A stretch of 64,000 bases of DNA from Areca catechu (taxonomy: Eukaryota; Streptophyta; Magnoliopsida; Arecales; Arecaceae). Every line of letters begins with the position of its first letter. Positions within the stretch are counted from its first letter, which is position 1. Under the pieces are notes generated by a model. The model had not been told where the DNA came from, did no database searches, and was given only the letters and a program-made list of their open reading frames with translations. Of this stretch, positions 34,104-44,787 are shown in pieces. The stretch covers positions 126,462,112 to 126,526,111 of the forward strand of contig CM038047.1 in assembly GCA_021397845.1 (NCBI GenBank), written 5' to 3'. The translations under genes were made by a program, and so were the position numbers.

Positions 34104-34680
34104 CAGTAAGGCTCGTCTGCTAAGGGCATCTACTACCTTGTTTTCGGTTCCCGCTTGTTGTTTAAGTACAAAGGTATAGGCTTGTATAAATTCTACCCAC
34201 TTAGCATGCCTAGGATTTAGATTCTTCTAGGAGTTCAAAAATCGGAATGCCTCATGATCAGAATATAAAACAAACTCCTGGGGCAATAAATAATATGTCC
34301 ATTATCTAAGAGGTTGTACTACTGCATAAAACTCTTTGTCATAGGTTGAGTACTTTAATTTATCCTCATTAAGTTTCTCACCGAAAAAGGCAACTGGCTT
34401 ATTCTATTGGCTCCAAACTCCTCCTATGCATACACCTGAAGCATCACAAGCTACCTCAAAAACTTTGGTGAAATCGGGTAACCTCATTATGGGTGCATGT
34501 GTCATCTTAGATTTAATCTCTAGGAAGGCTCTATTTGCAAATTTGGTCTATTCAAAATTATCCTTCCTAATACAGTCAGTGATTGGTGCTACTATGGTGC
34601 TAAATCCCCTAATAAATCTTCTGTAGAAAGTGGCTAGACCATAGAAACTTCTAACTTCATGGACACTAGTAGGTACTGGC
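34104..34680 (-). pseudogene. RNase H domain of E
   Basis: Decayed but readable on the minus strand: VACDASGVCIGG near the start, EALRFLNS-like text, then VVDALSRRALL at the end. Several stops. No long open frame. Confidence 0.65.
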
Positions 34681-35330
34681 CATTAAATAATGGATCTAAC
34701 CTTTTCAGGGTTAGCTGCTACACCTTCAGTGGTCACCACAAAGCCTAGGATGATAACTCTATGGGTCATGAAATCACACTTCTTTAAATTTGCATAGAGG
34801 CTCTCTTTCCTAAGGGTCAAGCACACTTGTTTCAAATGTTCTATATGATCCTCCTTGGTTTTACTATAAATCAGGATGTCATCAAAATATACTACCCCAA
34901 ATTTACCTATGAACATCCTATGGACTTTGGTCATAATTCACATGAAAGTGTTAGGGGCATTGGATAACCCAAAAGGCATTACGGACCACTCATATAGACC
35001 ATCTTTTGTTTTAAAAGCTATTTTTAATTCATCCCTAGGTCTAATTCGAACCTGATGGTAGCCACTCTTATGGTTTATCTTTGAAAAGATTGTGACTCCT
35101 GCCATCATATCCAACATATCATCCAAGTGGGGGATGGAAAACTTATACTTCACAGTGATTTTATTTATGGCATGGCTATCAACACACATTCTCCATGTGC
35201 CATCTTTCTTAGGGGTTAATAGGGCTGATACAGCACAAGGACTTAGGCTCTCCCTAATAAACAATTTTCTACTCACCTACCTGTCTTTGAAGCTCTAAGT
35301 GTTCAGCTGGGTTCATCCTATAATGAGGTA
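34681..35330 (-). pseudogene. Reverse transcriptase of E
   Basis: Two open stretches: 34938-35276 (LTPKKDGTWRMCVDSHAINK, INHKSGYHQVRI, VMPFGLSNAPNTFM) and 34683-34934 (VVYFDDILIYSKTKEDHIEH). The catalytic YFDD is retained. KIDLKSG is changed to KINHKSG, losing the first catalytic Asp. Confidence 0.8.
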
Positions 35331-36000
35331 GGTTGGGCAAGGTAGCTCTTGTGACTAAATCAATTGCATGTTGGACATCCCTAAGAGGTGGTATGTGGTC
35401 TGGCAAATCTTCAGAAAATATGTCACTAAATTCATTCAAGACTCCCTTGACCTCTTGAGGGTACTCTTTATCAATAGGATCAAATACTTCCTTCACATCT
35501 AACATCCACACAGTAGTGCCCTCAGATATCTCCTCTTGCTCTTTTGTAGTGATTAGGTTAATTCCAGACTTTTTCTCCTTAAGTGAGCTAGATCCTTTCT
35601 TAATTAACTCCTGAGGTGGGGTGGGGTTTATGGTGATCTTCTTCCCATGGAAAGTAAACATGCAAGCATTAGTTCAGCCAAAAAGAGTGGCATCATGATC
35701 ATAAAGCCATGGCTGTCCTAGGATGATACTACTTACCCCCATGGGCACAACATCACACCACACTCTATTTTGATAGGATTGAAGTTGGAGTTGGACTTGG
35801 CATCTAGATTTAGTGGGATAGAAGTGGAATCTATCCAAGAAACCTTATGGGGGCTTGGGTGAGAAACTGGGTGTAAGCCTAGGGTTTTGACAGCTTTATT
35901 GGATATTGCATTCACACAGCTCCCACTATCTATGATTATTTTACATACCCTGTCTCCAATTTTCACTAAAGTCTGTAAGATATTGGTTATACGCCAATCT
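35331..36000 (-). pseudogene. Protease and linker of E
   Basis: Protease start at 35733-35966 with IIIDSGSCVNAIS intact, then a frameshift inside the body. The linker at 35269-35661 has SDIFSEDLPDHIPPLRDVQH. It would release Gag-Pol products; not functional. Confidence 0.75.
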
Positions 36001-37207
36001 TCCTAGGTTTTATTCTGGGACAAGATTCATCTAACTACCCCTGTGAGGTCTGTTTGTTCAAAGTCCTCCTCATCTCCTTCATATTTTTCAATTAAGTCTG
36101 GTTCAGCTTCATAGACCTCTTCCTCTTCTTCCTCATTAGGTTCAGGCATATCTTCTACAAGCTCCCCTATATGCAAAGACCTGGTGGGACACTGGCTAGC
36201 AAAGTGACCTACCTTATTGCACCTAAAACAAGCATTGGGATTGGGGCTTGGGTTCTTCTGAAAAACTGGTGCCTTACCCTTATCATTCGTTAAAGATGCA
36301 GAGTTACTTGAGCTAGCCTGACTCGGACTTGGGTTAGGACGAGGTGGATTAGGGTTGGGACGGGTTAGATTCGGTTTATGTTGACTTAGGTTTGGGTTTG
36401 GCCGACTTTGGTTAAGATTGGGGCGAGTCTTGTTGTAGCTGGGTCGGTTTGGGTAGAAATGATTTTGGTTGGACCTTAAGCTAGGAGTGTTGGACCTAAA
36501 GGGCTCAGGTTTCCTAACTATAGGTGCTTTCTGGAACCTTTCAAAGTTTTCAGCTACACGATAGGCATGGGCCAGGCTATCAACATCCTTAAGGTACAGC
36601 TCCTTCTGAATTTCCTCCCTGAGAACATTCCTAAACCTAGAAAGAATAACTGACTCATGTTCCTCTATGACGCATCTTAGGTCGCACTCATCAAACTGGG
36701 CTATGTATTCGCTCACAGACTTGGTCCATTTTTTTAATTTTTGCCATTGATCTAAGAGACACTGCTGATAATATGGGGGAACATACTTAGCCCAAAGCTT
36801 TAATTTCATGGCTTCCCATGTGGTAATGGGTAGGTTGCCTATCTAGTTATTGAGTATTTCTACTTGGTCCCAGTATAATCTAGCTTGATCAGCTAGCTTG
36901 TGCTGGACAAATTGTCACTTTTTCTCATCACTCAAGGCATAAAATTTGAAGTACCTATCCAAACCTCCCTCCCAATCTATATAGACTTTTGGATCTAGGC
37001 TGCCATTGAAGGTGGGTGCATCTACCTTAATGCTCCTAAGTAGCCTATCATCCAAGTCTTGGTCCTCACGATTGGGTCTCCTATGGTTGGGGTAATGATA
37101 TTGATCCTGGTGTTGGTTTCCTCTATGGTTAGGCTCCCTAAATTGATCCTGGTTCTGAGGTCTCCTAAGGTTATGTTCTATGAAGGTGATGGGGGACAAG
37201 TATCGAA
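36001..37207 (-). pseudogene. gag of E, truncated by F
   Basis: Capsid in 36915-37199 (RSIKVDAPTFNGSLDPKVYI) and 36027-36809 (LLDQWQKLKKWTKSVSEYIA, SRFRNVLREEIQ). A long Asn/Pro/Arg-rich repeat (RPNPNPPRPNPS and similar) precedes an intact zinc knuckle CFRCNKVGHFASQC. The N-terminal end is missing because the frame runs open into 37207, where the LTR of F begins. Confidence 0.82.
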
Positions 37208-38546
37208 TGATGCATTTCTAGGAATTAGAGGGACTAAACGAAAATGAAACAGATAAACATGCAGCTACTCTACGTAAAAGGAACAGGATTACATGTAAGG
37301 AACATAATGAAATAAACTAGGCTAGAAAAAACTCTATCAAAATAACTAAAAAAAGGGATCTTCGTGGTTAGGAAACCACACAGATTAGGGATAACTTACT
37401 CACTATTTCAGATCTGAAGGAAGATTAAGATGGTTATCTAGCGCTAATATTCTGAAATGAGGAAAAGGACACTCAAGAAGAAGTACTAAATGACTAAGAG
37501 ATTACTCTAGGTTTCAAGGCACTCCGTATTTGAATCTTTGGCATAGTAGACCTTCATCTTGGAAACCATGAGACCCGGGGATCCTGCACAAATAGATGGA
37601 AACATTAAATGATTAAGAAGGAAGGTTGGAGGAATGGAAGTGGAGAATTAGGAATAGAAGAAGAGGTTTAGGCTTGGAATGAGTAGATCCAATTTGGCAC
37701 CCATAGCTTGAATCTGCTTTTCTTATTGGTGTGGGGAACTCCATTGTAGATGATCTCCTTTGGAAGGTGGGATGGACGAATTTGGAGAAGCTTGAAGTGG
37801 GTTCTTCATGGGTGGCCGAATGGAAATGGAAGAGGTACTAGTAGCTTGTTTGGTTAAGTATCCTAGGTCTCACACCTACCTTCTCTCAAGGATCTTTGGC
37901 TAGCAAAAGAAGAAAGCTTTCTTAGGAAAAAATTTCATTTCATTCATCATCCCCATTACAAGAGAACCTAGGAGCTTTTATAGACTTTAAGCTTCCTTTC
38001 AAAATTCAAACTACACCTCCTTTCAAGGAAAAAATCAAGGGGCGTCCCATGAAGAGAGGAGGGCCCTTTCAAATTTGAAATTCCTACTTACAAGGGAGAA
38101 AATCAAGGGCATCCCAAAGAAGGTGGAATGGCTCTTGCAAGGTGGCATCCCAAGAAGAGTGGAGCTTCATTTGAATTTTTGCTTGGGTGGGATTCCATGG
38201 TTAAATTGTCTTGGTGTTGTGGCATGTTCTCTCCTCCAAGTGGCATGACTTGTCTTCCAAGGTGGCATGGTTCAATGATGATGTGATGCTCCAAGTAGTT
38301 GGTGAAGCTAGTTGAACTTAATCTGGCTTAATTGAAACCCAGCTTCAAGTAGCTTTTGAACCCAACCTAATACAAAGCCTAATTGAACTCTAATTGGACC
38401 CAAATTAAAATAAAACAGAAGTTAATTATTCAAATAAAATAAATACAGGACTCAAAGACTTATTACAAGACTTAAATTTCTAGTCTTCTAACCATATAGA
38501 GCTTGGCATTAGTTGAAACCTCTTCCTGAGCCTGGTGCCTGTACCA
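37208..38546 (-). repeat. 3' LTR of F (1339 bp)
   Basis: Plus-strand start TGATGCATTTC, end GGTGCCTGTACCA, so its minus-strand termini follow the chromovirus pattern TGGT...GCATCA. A TATA-like TTTATAG lies near 37980. No gene. Confidence 0.7.
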
Positions 38547-39112
38547 ATTCTTCCCGGGTGGGAGGAACTCGACCCTGTCGAGTAAGTATTGGTTTGACTG
38601 TAGTATTTTTCTAATATGCCTGGGTCAATTTGTTGTAGATCCTCTCGGATAATCCAGGAGTCTTCAGATTCTAGTCGACCGTGCCAATGAACCAGATAAC
38701 ACTGATAATCCTTATTTCTAGTAGTAATCACTTGGTCATCTAAGATACTTTCAATCTTGTCTCTCCGATCTAGTGGAATTGCTGGTGGACACTCAGGTAG
38801 GGTTTTTCTCTCAAAGATAGGGTGAGGTCCAAAAGGCTCACTAAAAATTAATGCCGGTTCTTTAAATTCTTTCATATCAAAAATATTAAAAGTGGAGCTA
38901 ATGCCATAATCAGGTGGTAACTCTAACACATATGCATTAGAAAATATTTTCTTAATTATTTTGAAAGGTCCAGCTCCCTGGGCATGCAATTTCTTCATAG
39001 TTCCCGGAGGAAACCTTTCAGGTTTATGTTTTATCATGACTGAGTCCCCATCATTAAATTCTTTTATCCGTTTACATGAATTTGCCACATGCTTATAAAA
39101 TTCATTACTCAT
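38480..39112 (-). pseudogene. Integrase C-terminus and chromodomain of F
   Basis: 210 open codons: SVMIKHKPERFPPGTMKKLH, GAGPFKIIKKIFSNAYVLEL, YGISSTFNIFDMKEFKEP and chromodomain ILDDQVITTRNKDYQCYLV, HGRLESEDSWIIREDL. The stop lies inside the LTR. It is one of the best preserved parts of F. Confidence 0.82.
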
Positions 39113-39990
39113 TTGATTTTTTTTTCTAATTTCATTATGTAATTCTTTAAGATGCTATGCATATGACTCGGCAGACTCAGATACACGTGAGTGTGTGGGT
39201 AATGGGATAAGGTCGATAGGTCTCCTAGGTCTGTAACCATGGACAATCTCAAAGGAACTTTTACCGATACACCTATTGACCGATATGTTGTATGCGAACT
39301 CAGCATGAGATAGAAGTAAATCCCAATTTCCCAGACTCTCTCTAACAAGGCACCTTAATAAGTTTCCTAGACTTCTATTTATAACTTCTGTTTGTCCATC
39401 AGTCTGAGGGTGGTAAGCAGTTGAGAATTTCAGTTTTGTTCCTAATAGGTGCCAAAGGGTTTTCCAAAAATAGCTTGTGAATCGGACATCTCTATCAGAA
39501 ACAATGGTCATACGTACCCTACGTAACTTGACTACTTGATCGAGAAGAAGCTTGGATACCTTGGAGGCATCAAAAGTTTGGGAGCAGGGTATAAAATGGG
39601 CCATTATCGAAAACCGGTCAACCAATACAAAGATAGAATCATGTTTTCTAAGGGTCTTGGGCAGTCCTAAAATGAAGTCCATGCTATGATCCTACCATGG
39701 ACAATCCGGTATAGGTAAAGGAGTGTATAACTCGATGTTTCGTCTTTGATGTTTGGCAATCGCACATGTCCTACATCGGGCAACAACATTGGCTACCTTT
39801 CTCTTATGGCCTTGCCAGTAAAATTTCTCCTCAATTATCAATATGGACTTCTTTCTTCCAAAATGGCAAGCCAAACCTCCAGCATGGGTTTCCAAATTAT
39901 AAAATCTCTTAGGGAAGTCTTTGGGACACAAAGCTTGTTTTCCTTAAATAGATAACCATCTAAAAGGGTGTACTCACTATGGTCACTAGA
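39113..39990 (-). pseudogene. Integrase finger and core of F
   Basis: 39155-39682 is open and carries all three core residues: MDFILGLP, SDRDVRFTSYFWKT and YHPQTDGQTEVINR. The finger (THAGGLACHFGRKK, CRTCAIAKHQ) is in 39692-39931. The two are separated by a stop near 39690, and the C-terminal frame changes near 39110. Confidence 0.82.
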
Positions 39991-40480
39991 TGGTCCCAAT
40001 TTCAAGGTTTGGTAAACTTCACTAAAGTCTGGACAATTATCATACTCATCCGTAAGTCTTTCAAATCCAATGAGTTCAGTGCTAATCGAGTTCAGAAGTA
40101 GGGCTCTACAACTTAATGCATCGGCTACCTTAATCTCAATTCTAGCATGGTGTTTCCGGACAAACGTGCAGGCCTGGATGTATTCGACCCACTTGGCATT
40201 CCTAGGATTCAACTTTTTCTGGGAACTAAGAAATCTAAGGCCCTCATGATCAGAAAATAGGACAAATTAATGCGGTAGTAGATAGTGCCTCCAATACCTT
40301 AAAGCTTGCACTACTGCATAGATCTCCATATCATAGGTGGAATATTTAAGCTTGGCTTCATTTAATTTTTCACTAAAGAAAGCTATGGGGTGGCTCTCCT
40401 GGCTTAAAACTCCACCTATTACAACTCCTGATGTATCACAAGCAACCTCAAAACCTTGGAAAAATCAGGTAATCTTAATA
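39991..40480 (-). pseudogene. RNase H domain of F
   Basis: The start is out of frame because of an indel at FSKV (about 40455). The end KVADALSCRALLL is readable, with the usual Arg changed to Cys. Intermediate motifs (EALGFLSSQKK-like) are visible, with a stop near 40267. Confidence 0.7.
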
Positions 40481-41520
40481 TAGGTGCTTGTGTCATTTTA
40501 TTCTTAACATGTAGGAAGGCCCTATCAATAGCTTTTTTCCATTCAAATTGGCCTTTCCTAATGCAATCCGTGATTGGAGCAACTATGGTACAAAACCCCC
40601 GAATGAATCTTCTATAAAAAGTAGCTAGGCCATGAAAACTTCGAACTTCATGAACACCTTTTGGCACAGCCCGCTCGATAATTGATTTAATCTTTTCGAG
40701 GTCAGTAGAAACTCCATTAGGTGTAACAACAAAACCTAGGAAAATGACTCTATGGGAAAAAATATCACATTTCTTAAGGTTTGCAAAGAGACTATTTTTT
40801 CTAAGAGCTAAACAGACTTGATTCAAGTGGTCCAAATGATCCTCTTGGGTCCTGCTATATATAAGAATGTTGTCGAAGTAAACTATGACAAACTTTCCTA
40901 TAAATAACCGAAGGACTTGGTTCATAATCCGCATAAAGGTACTAGGAGCATTGGACAGTCCGAAAGGCTTTACTACCCACTCAAAAAGAACCTTCTTGGT
41001 CTTGAACGTAGTTTTCCACTCATCCCTAGGTCTAATCCTAACCTGATGATAGCCACTCTTGAGGTCAATCTTTGAGAATATTGTTGCTCCGGCTATCATA
41101 TCTAACATGTCATCCAAACAGGGTATGGGAAACCTATATTTTGTGGTGATCTTTTTAATGGCATGACTATCAATGCACATCCTCTAAGTGCCATCTTTCT
41201 TAGGGGTCAGTAATGCGGGTACTGCACAGGGACTCAAACTCTTTCTAATAAATCCATTCCTAAGGAGATCCCCTACTTGTCTTTGTAACTCTAAATGTTC
41301 GGTAGGGTTCATCATATAGTGTGGAAGGTTGGGTAGGGTGGCTCCTGGGACTATGTCAATGCCGTGCTGGATGTCCCTGAGTGGTGGAAGCAGGTCTGGT
41401 AGGTCATCTGGAAATACATCCTTAAAGTCTTCTAACACTTTAGCCACTTCTTGAGGGCATTCTTTCTGGGAAGGCTCCTGAATTTTCTTAGTGGTTAAAA
41501 TCCAAACATGTGTACCCTTA
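40481..41520 (-). pseudogene. Reverse transcriptase of F
   Basis: 40419-41180 is open: IDSHAIKKITTKYRFPIP, FSKIDLKSGYHQVRIRP, KPFGLSNAPSTFMRIM, then IVYFDNILIYSRT. The catalytic box is YFDN, so the second Asp is lost. A TAG replaces Trp after KKDGT near 41184. Confidence 0.85.
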
Positions 41521-42000
41521 GTGAGTTCATTCTCAATTTCCTTTTCAGTGATCAAATTGACTCCTGTTTTCTTTTCCTTTAGGTGGCTTGATCCTCTCTT
41601 AACAATGTCCTTAGGTGGTGTTGGGTTGATCACAAACTTCTTTCCTAAGTGCATGAATGAGCAGGAATTTGATCGGCCATATAGGGTCGCGTCATGGTCA
41701 AATAACAAGGGTCAACCTAGGACGATACTGCTCACTCCCATTGGTAAGACATCACACCACACTTTCTCCTGATAGGATTGTAACTAGATTTGGACTAAGA
41801 ACCTACGTTTTATAGGAATCGAAATGGAGTCTATCCAAGAAACCTTATAGGGAGTCGGATGGGGAACTGTGGACAAGCCTAAAGTTTTGACAGCACTAGT
41901 GGATATGGCATTTACACAACTCCCACTATCTATGATTATTTTACATACCTTATCCCCTAATTTGACGAATGTTTGTAGGATGTTAGTCCTACACCAATCT
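41521..42000 (-). pseudogene. Protease of F
   Basis: Active-site text IIIDSGSCVNAIS is readable near 41920-41945 on the minus strand, followed by KTLGLSTVPHPTPYKVSWID. Stops lie near 41720 and 41786. The linker (GRSNSCSFMHLGKKFVINP) is open in 41184-41708. Confidence 0.7.
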
Positions 42001-43061
42001 TCCTATGTCGCGTTTTGGGTAAGGATGCATCTAAATACTCCCAACATATCAGGCTCTATTTGTTCCTCGCCTCCTTCATACTCTTTAGCCAAATTTTCCT
42101 TAGCCTGATATACCTCCTCAACACTATCTCCTAGGGGTTCTTTAAGTTCAGACTCGTTCTCTTCTAATTCCCCTATGTGTAAGGCCCTAGTTGGACAATT
42201 GCTAGCATAATGGCCTAACTTATGACATCTGTAGCAAGCCACATTTGGGTTTGGAGTCCTTTGAGCTTCTGGTTCTTTACCCCTATCATCTCTACGAGTC
42301 AGAGGGGTGCTAGGGTTGGGTCGATTGGGTCACATCTGATTCGATCCTGGTTGCTGACTAGGTGCACTAGTTCTGGGGGGTTCAGGTCTGCGATAAAATG
42401 GTCCCCTATGGAATCTCTCGGCATCTCGTGCTACCTGGTAAGCTAGCTAAAAGTCAAGAACTTCTCTCACAAATAACTCCTTCTAGATTTCCTCTCTCAA
42501 TCCTGCCCTAAATCTAGACAATGTAACTGACTCAGACTCATCTACATTGCATCTCATTACAAATTCATCAAACTTAGCAATGTATTCGGCTACACTCTTG
42601 GTTCCTTGAGTCAATCTCTGCCACTGATCAAGAAGTCTCTGGTGGTAGGACATAGGAAGGTATTTCTCTCTAAGCCTAAGTTTCATTGCCCTGTTGGTTA
42701 GTATGGGAACATCACCCCTTTGTTTAATGAACCTCTCGACCTTTTCCCAGTAAATCCTAGCCTAACGAATTAACCTAAGCTTCGCGAACTTGTATTTTCT
42801 CTCCTCCGTCATGTCATACCAATCAAAGTACTAATCCATCTCTCCCTCCCAATCTATGTAAACCTTAGGATCCATATTTCCATCAAATGTTGGTGCTTCC
42901 AACCTAATACTCCTAATGGTTCGCTCATCATGGTCTGCCTGATCCTGATTGTGTCTCCTAGGGTTTGGCTCATAGAATGGATCATGGTATGCTATCCTAG
43001 GGTTTGGGTCATGGACTCAATCGGGATTGGGTCTCCTAGGATTTGGCTCGAAGAAGTGGTC
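42001..43061 (-). pseudogene. gag of F, C-terminal part left of T
   Basis: Zinc knuckle CYRCHKLGHYASNC (42003-42242) with all ligands, and capsid part 42483-42686 (REKYLPMSYHQRLLDQWQRL, FDEFVMRCNV, LSRFRAGLREEI) with a stop just after it. NPRR repeats reach the T insertion point. Removing T and one TSD keeps the frame open into 55057-55361, which confirms the insertion. Confidence 0.83.
43057..43061. other. Left target-site duplication of T
   Basis: TGGTC, repeated exactly at 55057-55061. Only one pair encloses the whole three-LTR array. Confidence 0.9.
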
Positions 43062-43156
43062 TGGTGCGGGCACCAAACTCAGAAGAAGACTTCAGAGCTC
43101 CATCTGGATCTCTGATTAACCTTGCCCGAAGAATTAGGGTTTTTGGTTTGTAATAA

Positions 43157-43230
43157 GAGTTGACTAGATCAACTCAATTTAGCTTGAGTCTACATTACCT
43201 GCATTTTATTTTGTTGAGTCATGTTGACTC
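43157..43230. promoter_or_regulatory. Two U3 palindromes in LTR1 of T
   Basis: GAGTTGACTAGATCAACTC (43157-43175) and GAGTCATGTTGACTC (43216-43230). The second is identical in T-rel and holds GCN4-like TGAGTCA and W-box TTGAC cores. They recur in LTR2 and LTR3. Confidence 0.4.
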
Positions 43231-43734
43231 GGTAGTGGACTAGGGTTTCAAAATGGGATGTTACACTTTCTTCCAAGACCAGGCAAGTGGACACCACACT
43301 CCCAGCCACACTCCCAGTCCAGGGGGCGCCATATCCACATCCAGCAGCTTTTGGTCCCCACTCCACAGATGGCAACCTCCTTCTCTCATGCGCCAGATAA
43401 GGAGAAGTCCACCAAGAGACCACCAATCAAGGGGGCGGCCAAGACTTTCCCAAGAAAATCCAAGCAAAGAAGGGAAGAAATTTCTCTTGGAAGAGCATAT
43501 CAAGGGGCGCCCATTACCTGCCAAAAAACCTAAAACAAAGATGGGAAGAGCCTTGACTTAGGGAGGAAGAAAAGGAGGAGTCCAAAAGAGTTCATCCAGG
43601 GAAGGAAGAAAATTTTTCTTGAAAAATCCAAGCAAGGTGGCGCCATCTACCTGCCATTTATAACCCAAATCCTAATTTTTGGTATTTTGGCCGACCATAT
43701 GTAAGGGATTTGCCCTAATTTGGAGATCCCCTCC

Positions 43735-43788
43735 TTTAGTCCCACATGGGAAAATATAAAACCCTTCTCCCTTGTAAAGCATTATAAA
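43735..43788 (+). promoter_or_regulatory. Core promoter candidate in LTR1 of T
   Basis: TTTAGTCCCACATGGG (43735-43750) is conserved in T-rel at 1031-1046 although nearby U3 has diverged. It is followed by TATAAA at 43783-43788, which aligns with the TATATAAT of T-rel. The nearer TATAAA (43755-43760) is TATGAA in LTR2 and LTR3, so it is probably not the used box. Confidence 0.45.
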
Positions 43789-44670
43789 TTACATCCCTCT
43801 TGTAAGTTGAAAACAATCAATGAAGAAAAATTATTTTTGCTATTCTCTTGTATTGAGTGACCTAGGTTTCTCTTCTTCCGCACTATTCTAAGTGTTGAGC
43901 TCCGTGAGGGGGTAATCCGGGTTCCATTGGAGCCTTGAGGAGGTGAGAGATCTCCATCTTTATCCAAAACCCTAGGTTAGCCACTTGAAATTCCAAAACC
44001 CTAGCCACCTTTCATTATTTTCCATCCACCAAACCCTAGATCCATCCATCTCCCACGGCCTCTCTCTCTCTACAAGTCCAGGCCGTCCACCTTCATCCAG
44101 ATCCAGTCCGGCTACTTCAGATCCAGAGCAAGTTCCAAGGAAAATCACATCAGCATCCAGGAGAATCCAGTTTTCAGCAATTTCGATCTTCAAGTTCATC
44201 AACCTGGTAAATCTTTTCCTTGACTCTCTGATTCCATCAATTGTTTTTCTTCTCTTCCAGATCTTGAGTTCAGGAGAAGCCAACCCGCCAAAGGACCAGT
44301 ATTGGAGGATCCATTACGAAGATATCCGACTCCGAGGATCCAACAATCTGCTCGGGAGAGTTCTTCCACCCAAAATCTGTGAAGATCATTGTCTGGTTAG
44401 ATAAACCTTCCCTTCTCTTTATTTCTGTTTTGTTGAAAGCTCGGAGTGAAACCCTAGGTCTGGGAGTTTCTCAACCCCCAGCGATCCGTTGCTTCTGAAC
44501 TACTCTGATACTTTAGTTTCCTTAAAATTGTGCTTTCAATTATCATATTAGTCTCTTTCAATGTTAGGTTAACTTTTCTTTGATTTGAAGCCAACTTCTA
44601 CAAACATATAAAAACAACAAAAAAATTAGTTAATCTTAATCTACTTCCGCATCGCGTCCCTTTATTTGTT

Positions 44671-44787
44671 CTGCATCATTTTTGGTATCAGAGCTTCCGT
44701 TCTGCATCAATTTTGGTATCAGAGCTTTCGTCCTGCATCAATTTTGGTATCAGAGCTTTCGTTCTGCATCAATTTTGGTATCAGAGC
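44671..44787 (+). repeat. Four 31-bp repeats, each with a primer-binding site
   Basis: Units start CTGCATCA at 44671, 44702, 44733 and 44764, and each contains TGGTATCAGAGC (44683-44694, 44714-44725, 44745-44756, 44776-44787). The LTR ends at 44740, so the site at 44745, four bases inside, is the one in the standard position. The first two copies lie within the LTR. The copy in the second unit is at 49829-49945; LTR3 ends after the third CTGCATCA (54987-55056). Confidence 0.93.

Larger units (their letters stand above)
30816..37207 (-). mobile_element. Element E: decayed chromovirus, cut by F
   Basis: Minus-strand LTR, chromodomain, integrase, RNase H, RT, protease and gag. The gag frame is cut at 37207, where the LTR of F starts. 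Its 5' end should lie right of F and is not seen in the window. Many stops. Confidence 0.8.
43062..44740 (+). repeat. LTR1 of T (1679 bp)
   Basis: Starts TGGTGCGGGCACCA. It ends at the third CTGCATCA of the 31-bp repeat array, as fixed by LTR3 being followed directly by the TSD. Private differences from LTR2 and LTR3 include 43076, 43758 and one A fewer near 43525. Confidence 0.9.

Noticed and set aside
43253..43561. ORFs of 87-102 codons on both strands in the U3 of T
   Set aside because: Present in all three LTRs only because the LTRs are copies; T-rel, which is diverged here, does not keep them.
44207..44260. GT...AG intron inside the T LTR (GGTAAAT ... CTCTTCCAG), also in T-rel near 1502-1557
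   Set aside because: The implied intron is only 54 nt, shorter than typical plant introns, and lies in untranslated LTR; no frame gain supports it. RNA-seq could reopen this.
44671..44787. CRISPR-like regular repeats of 31 bp
   Set aside because: The units are contiguous with no spacers and each contains a tRNA primer site, in a plant retrotransposon.
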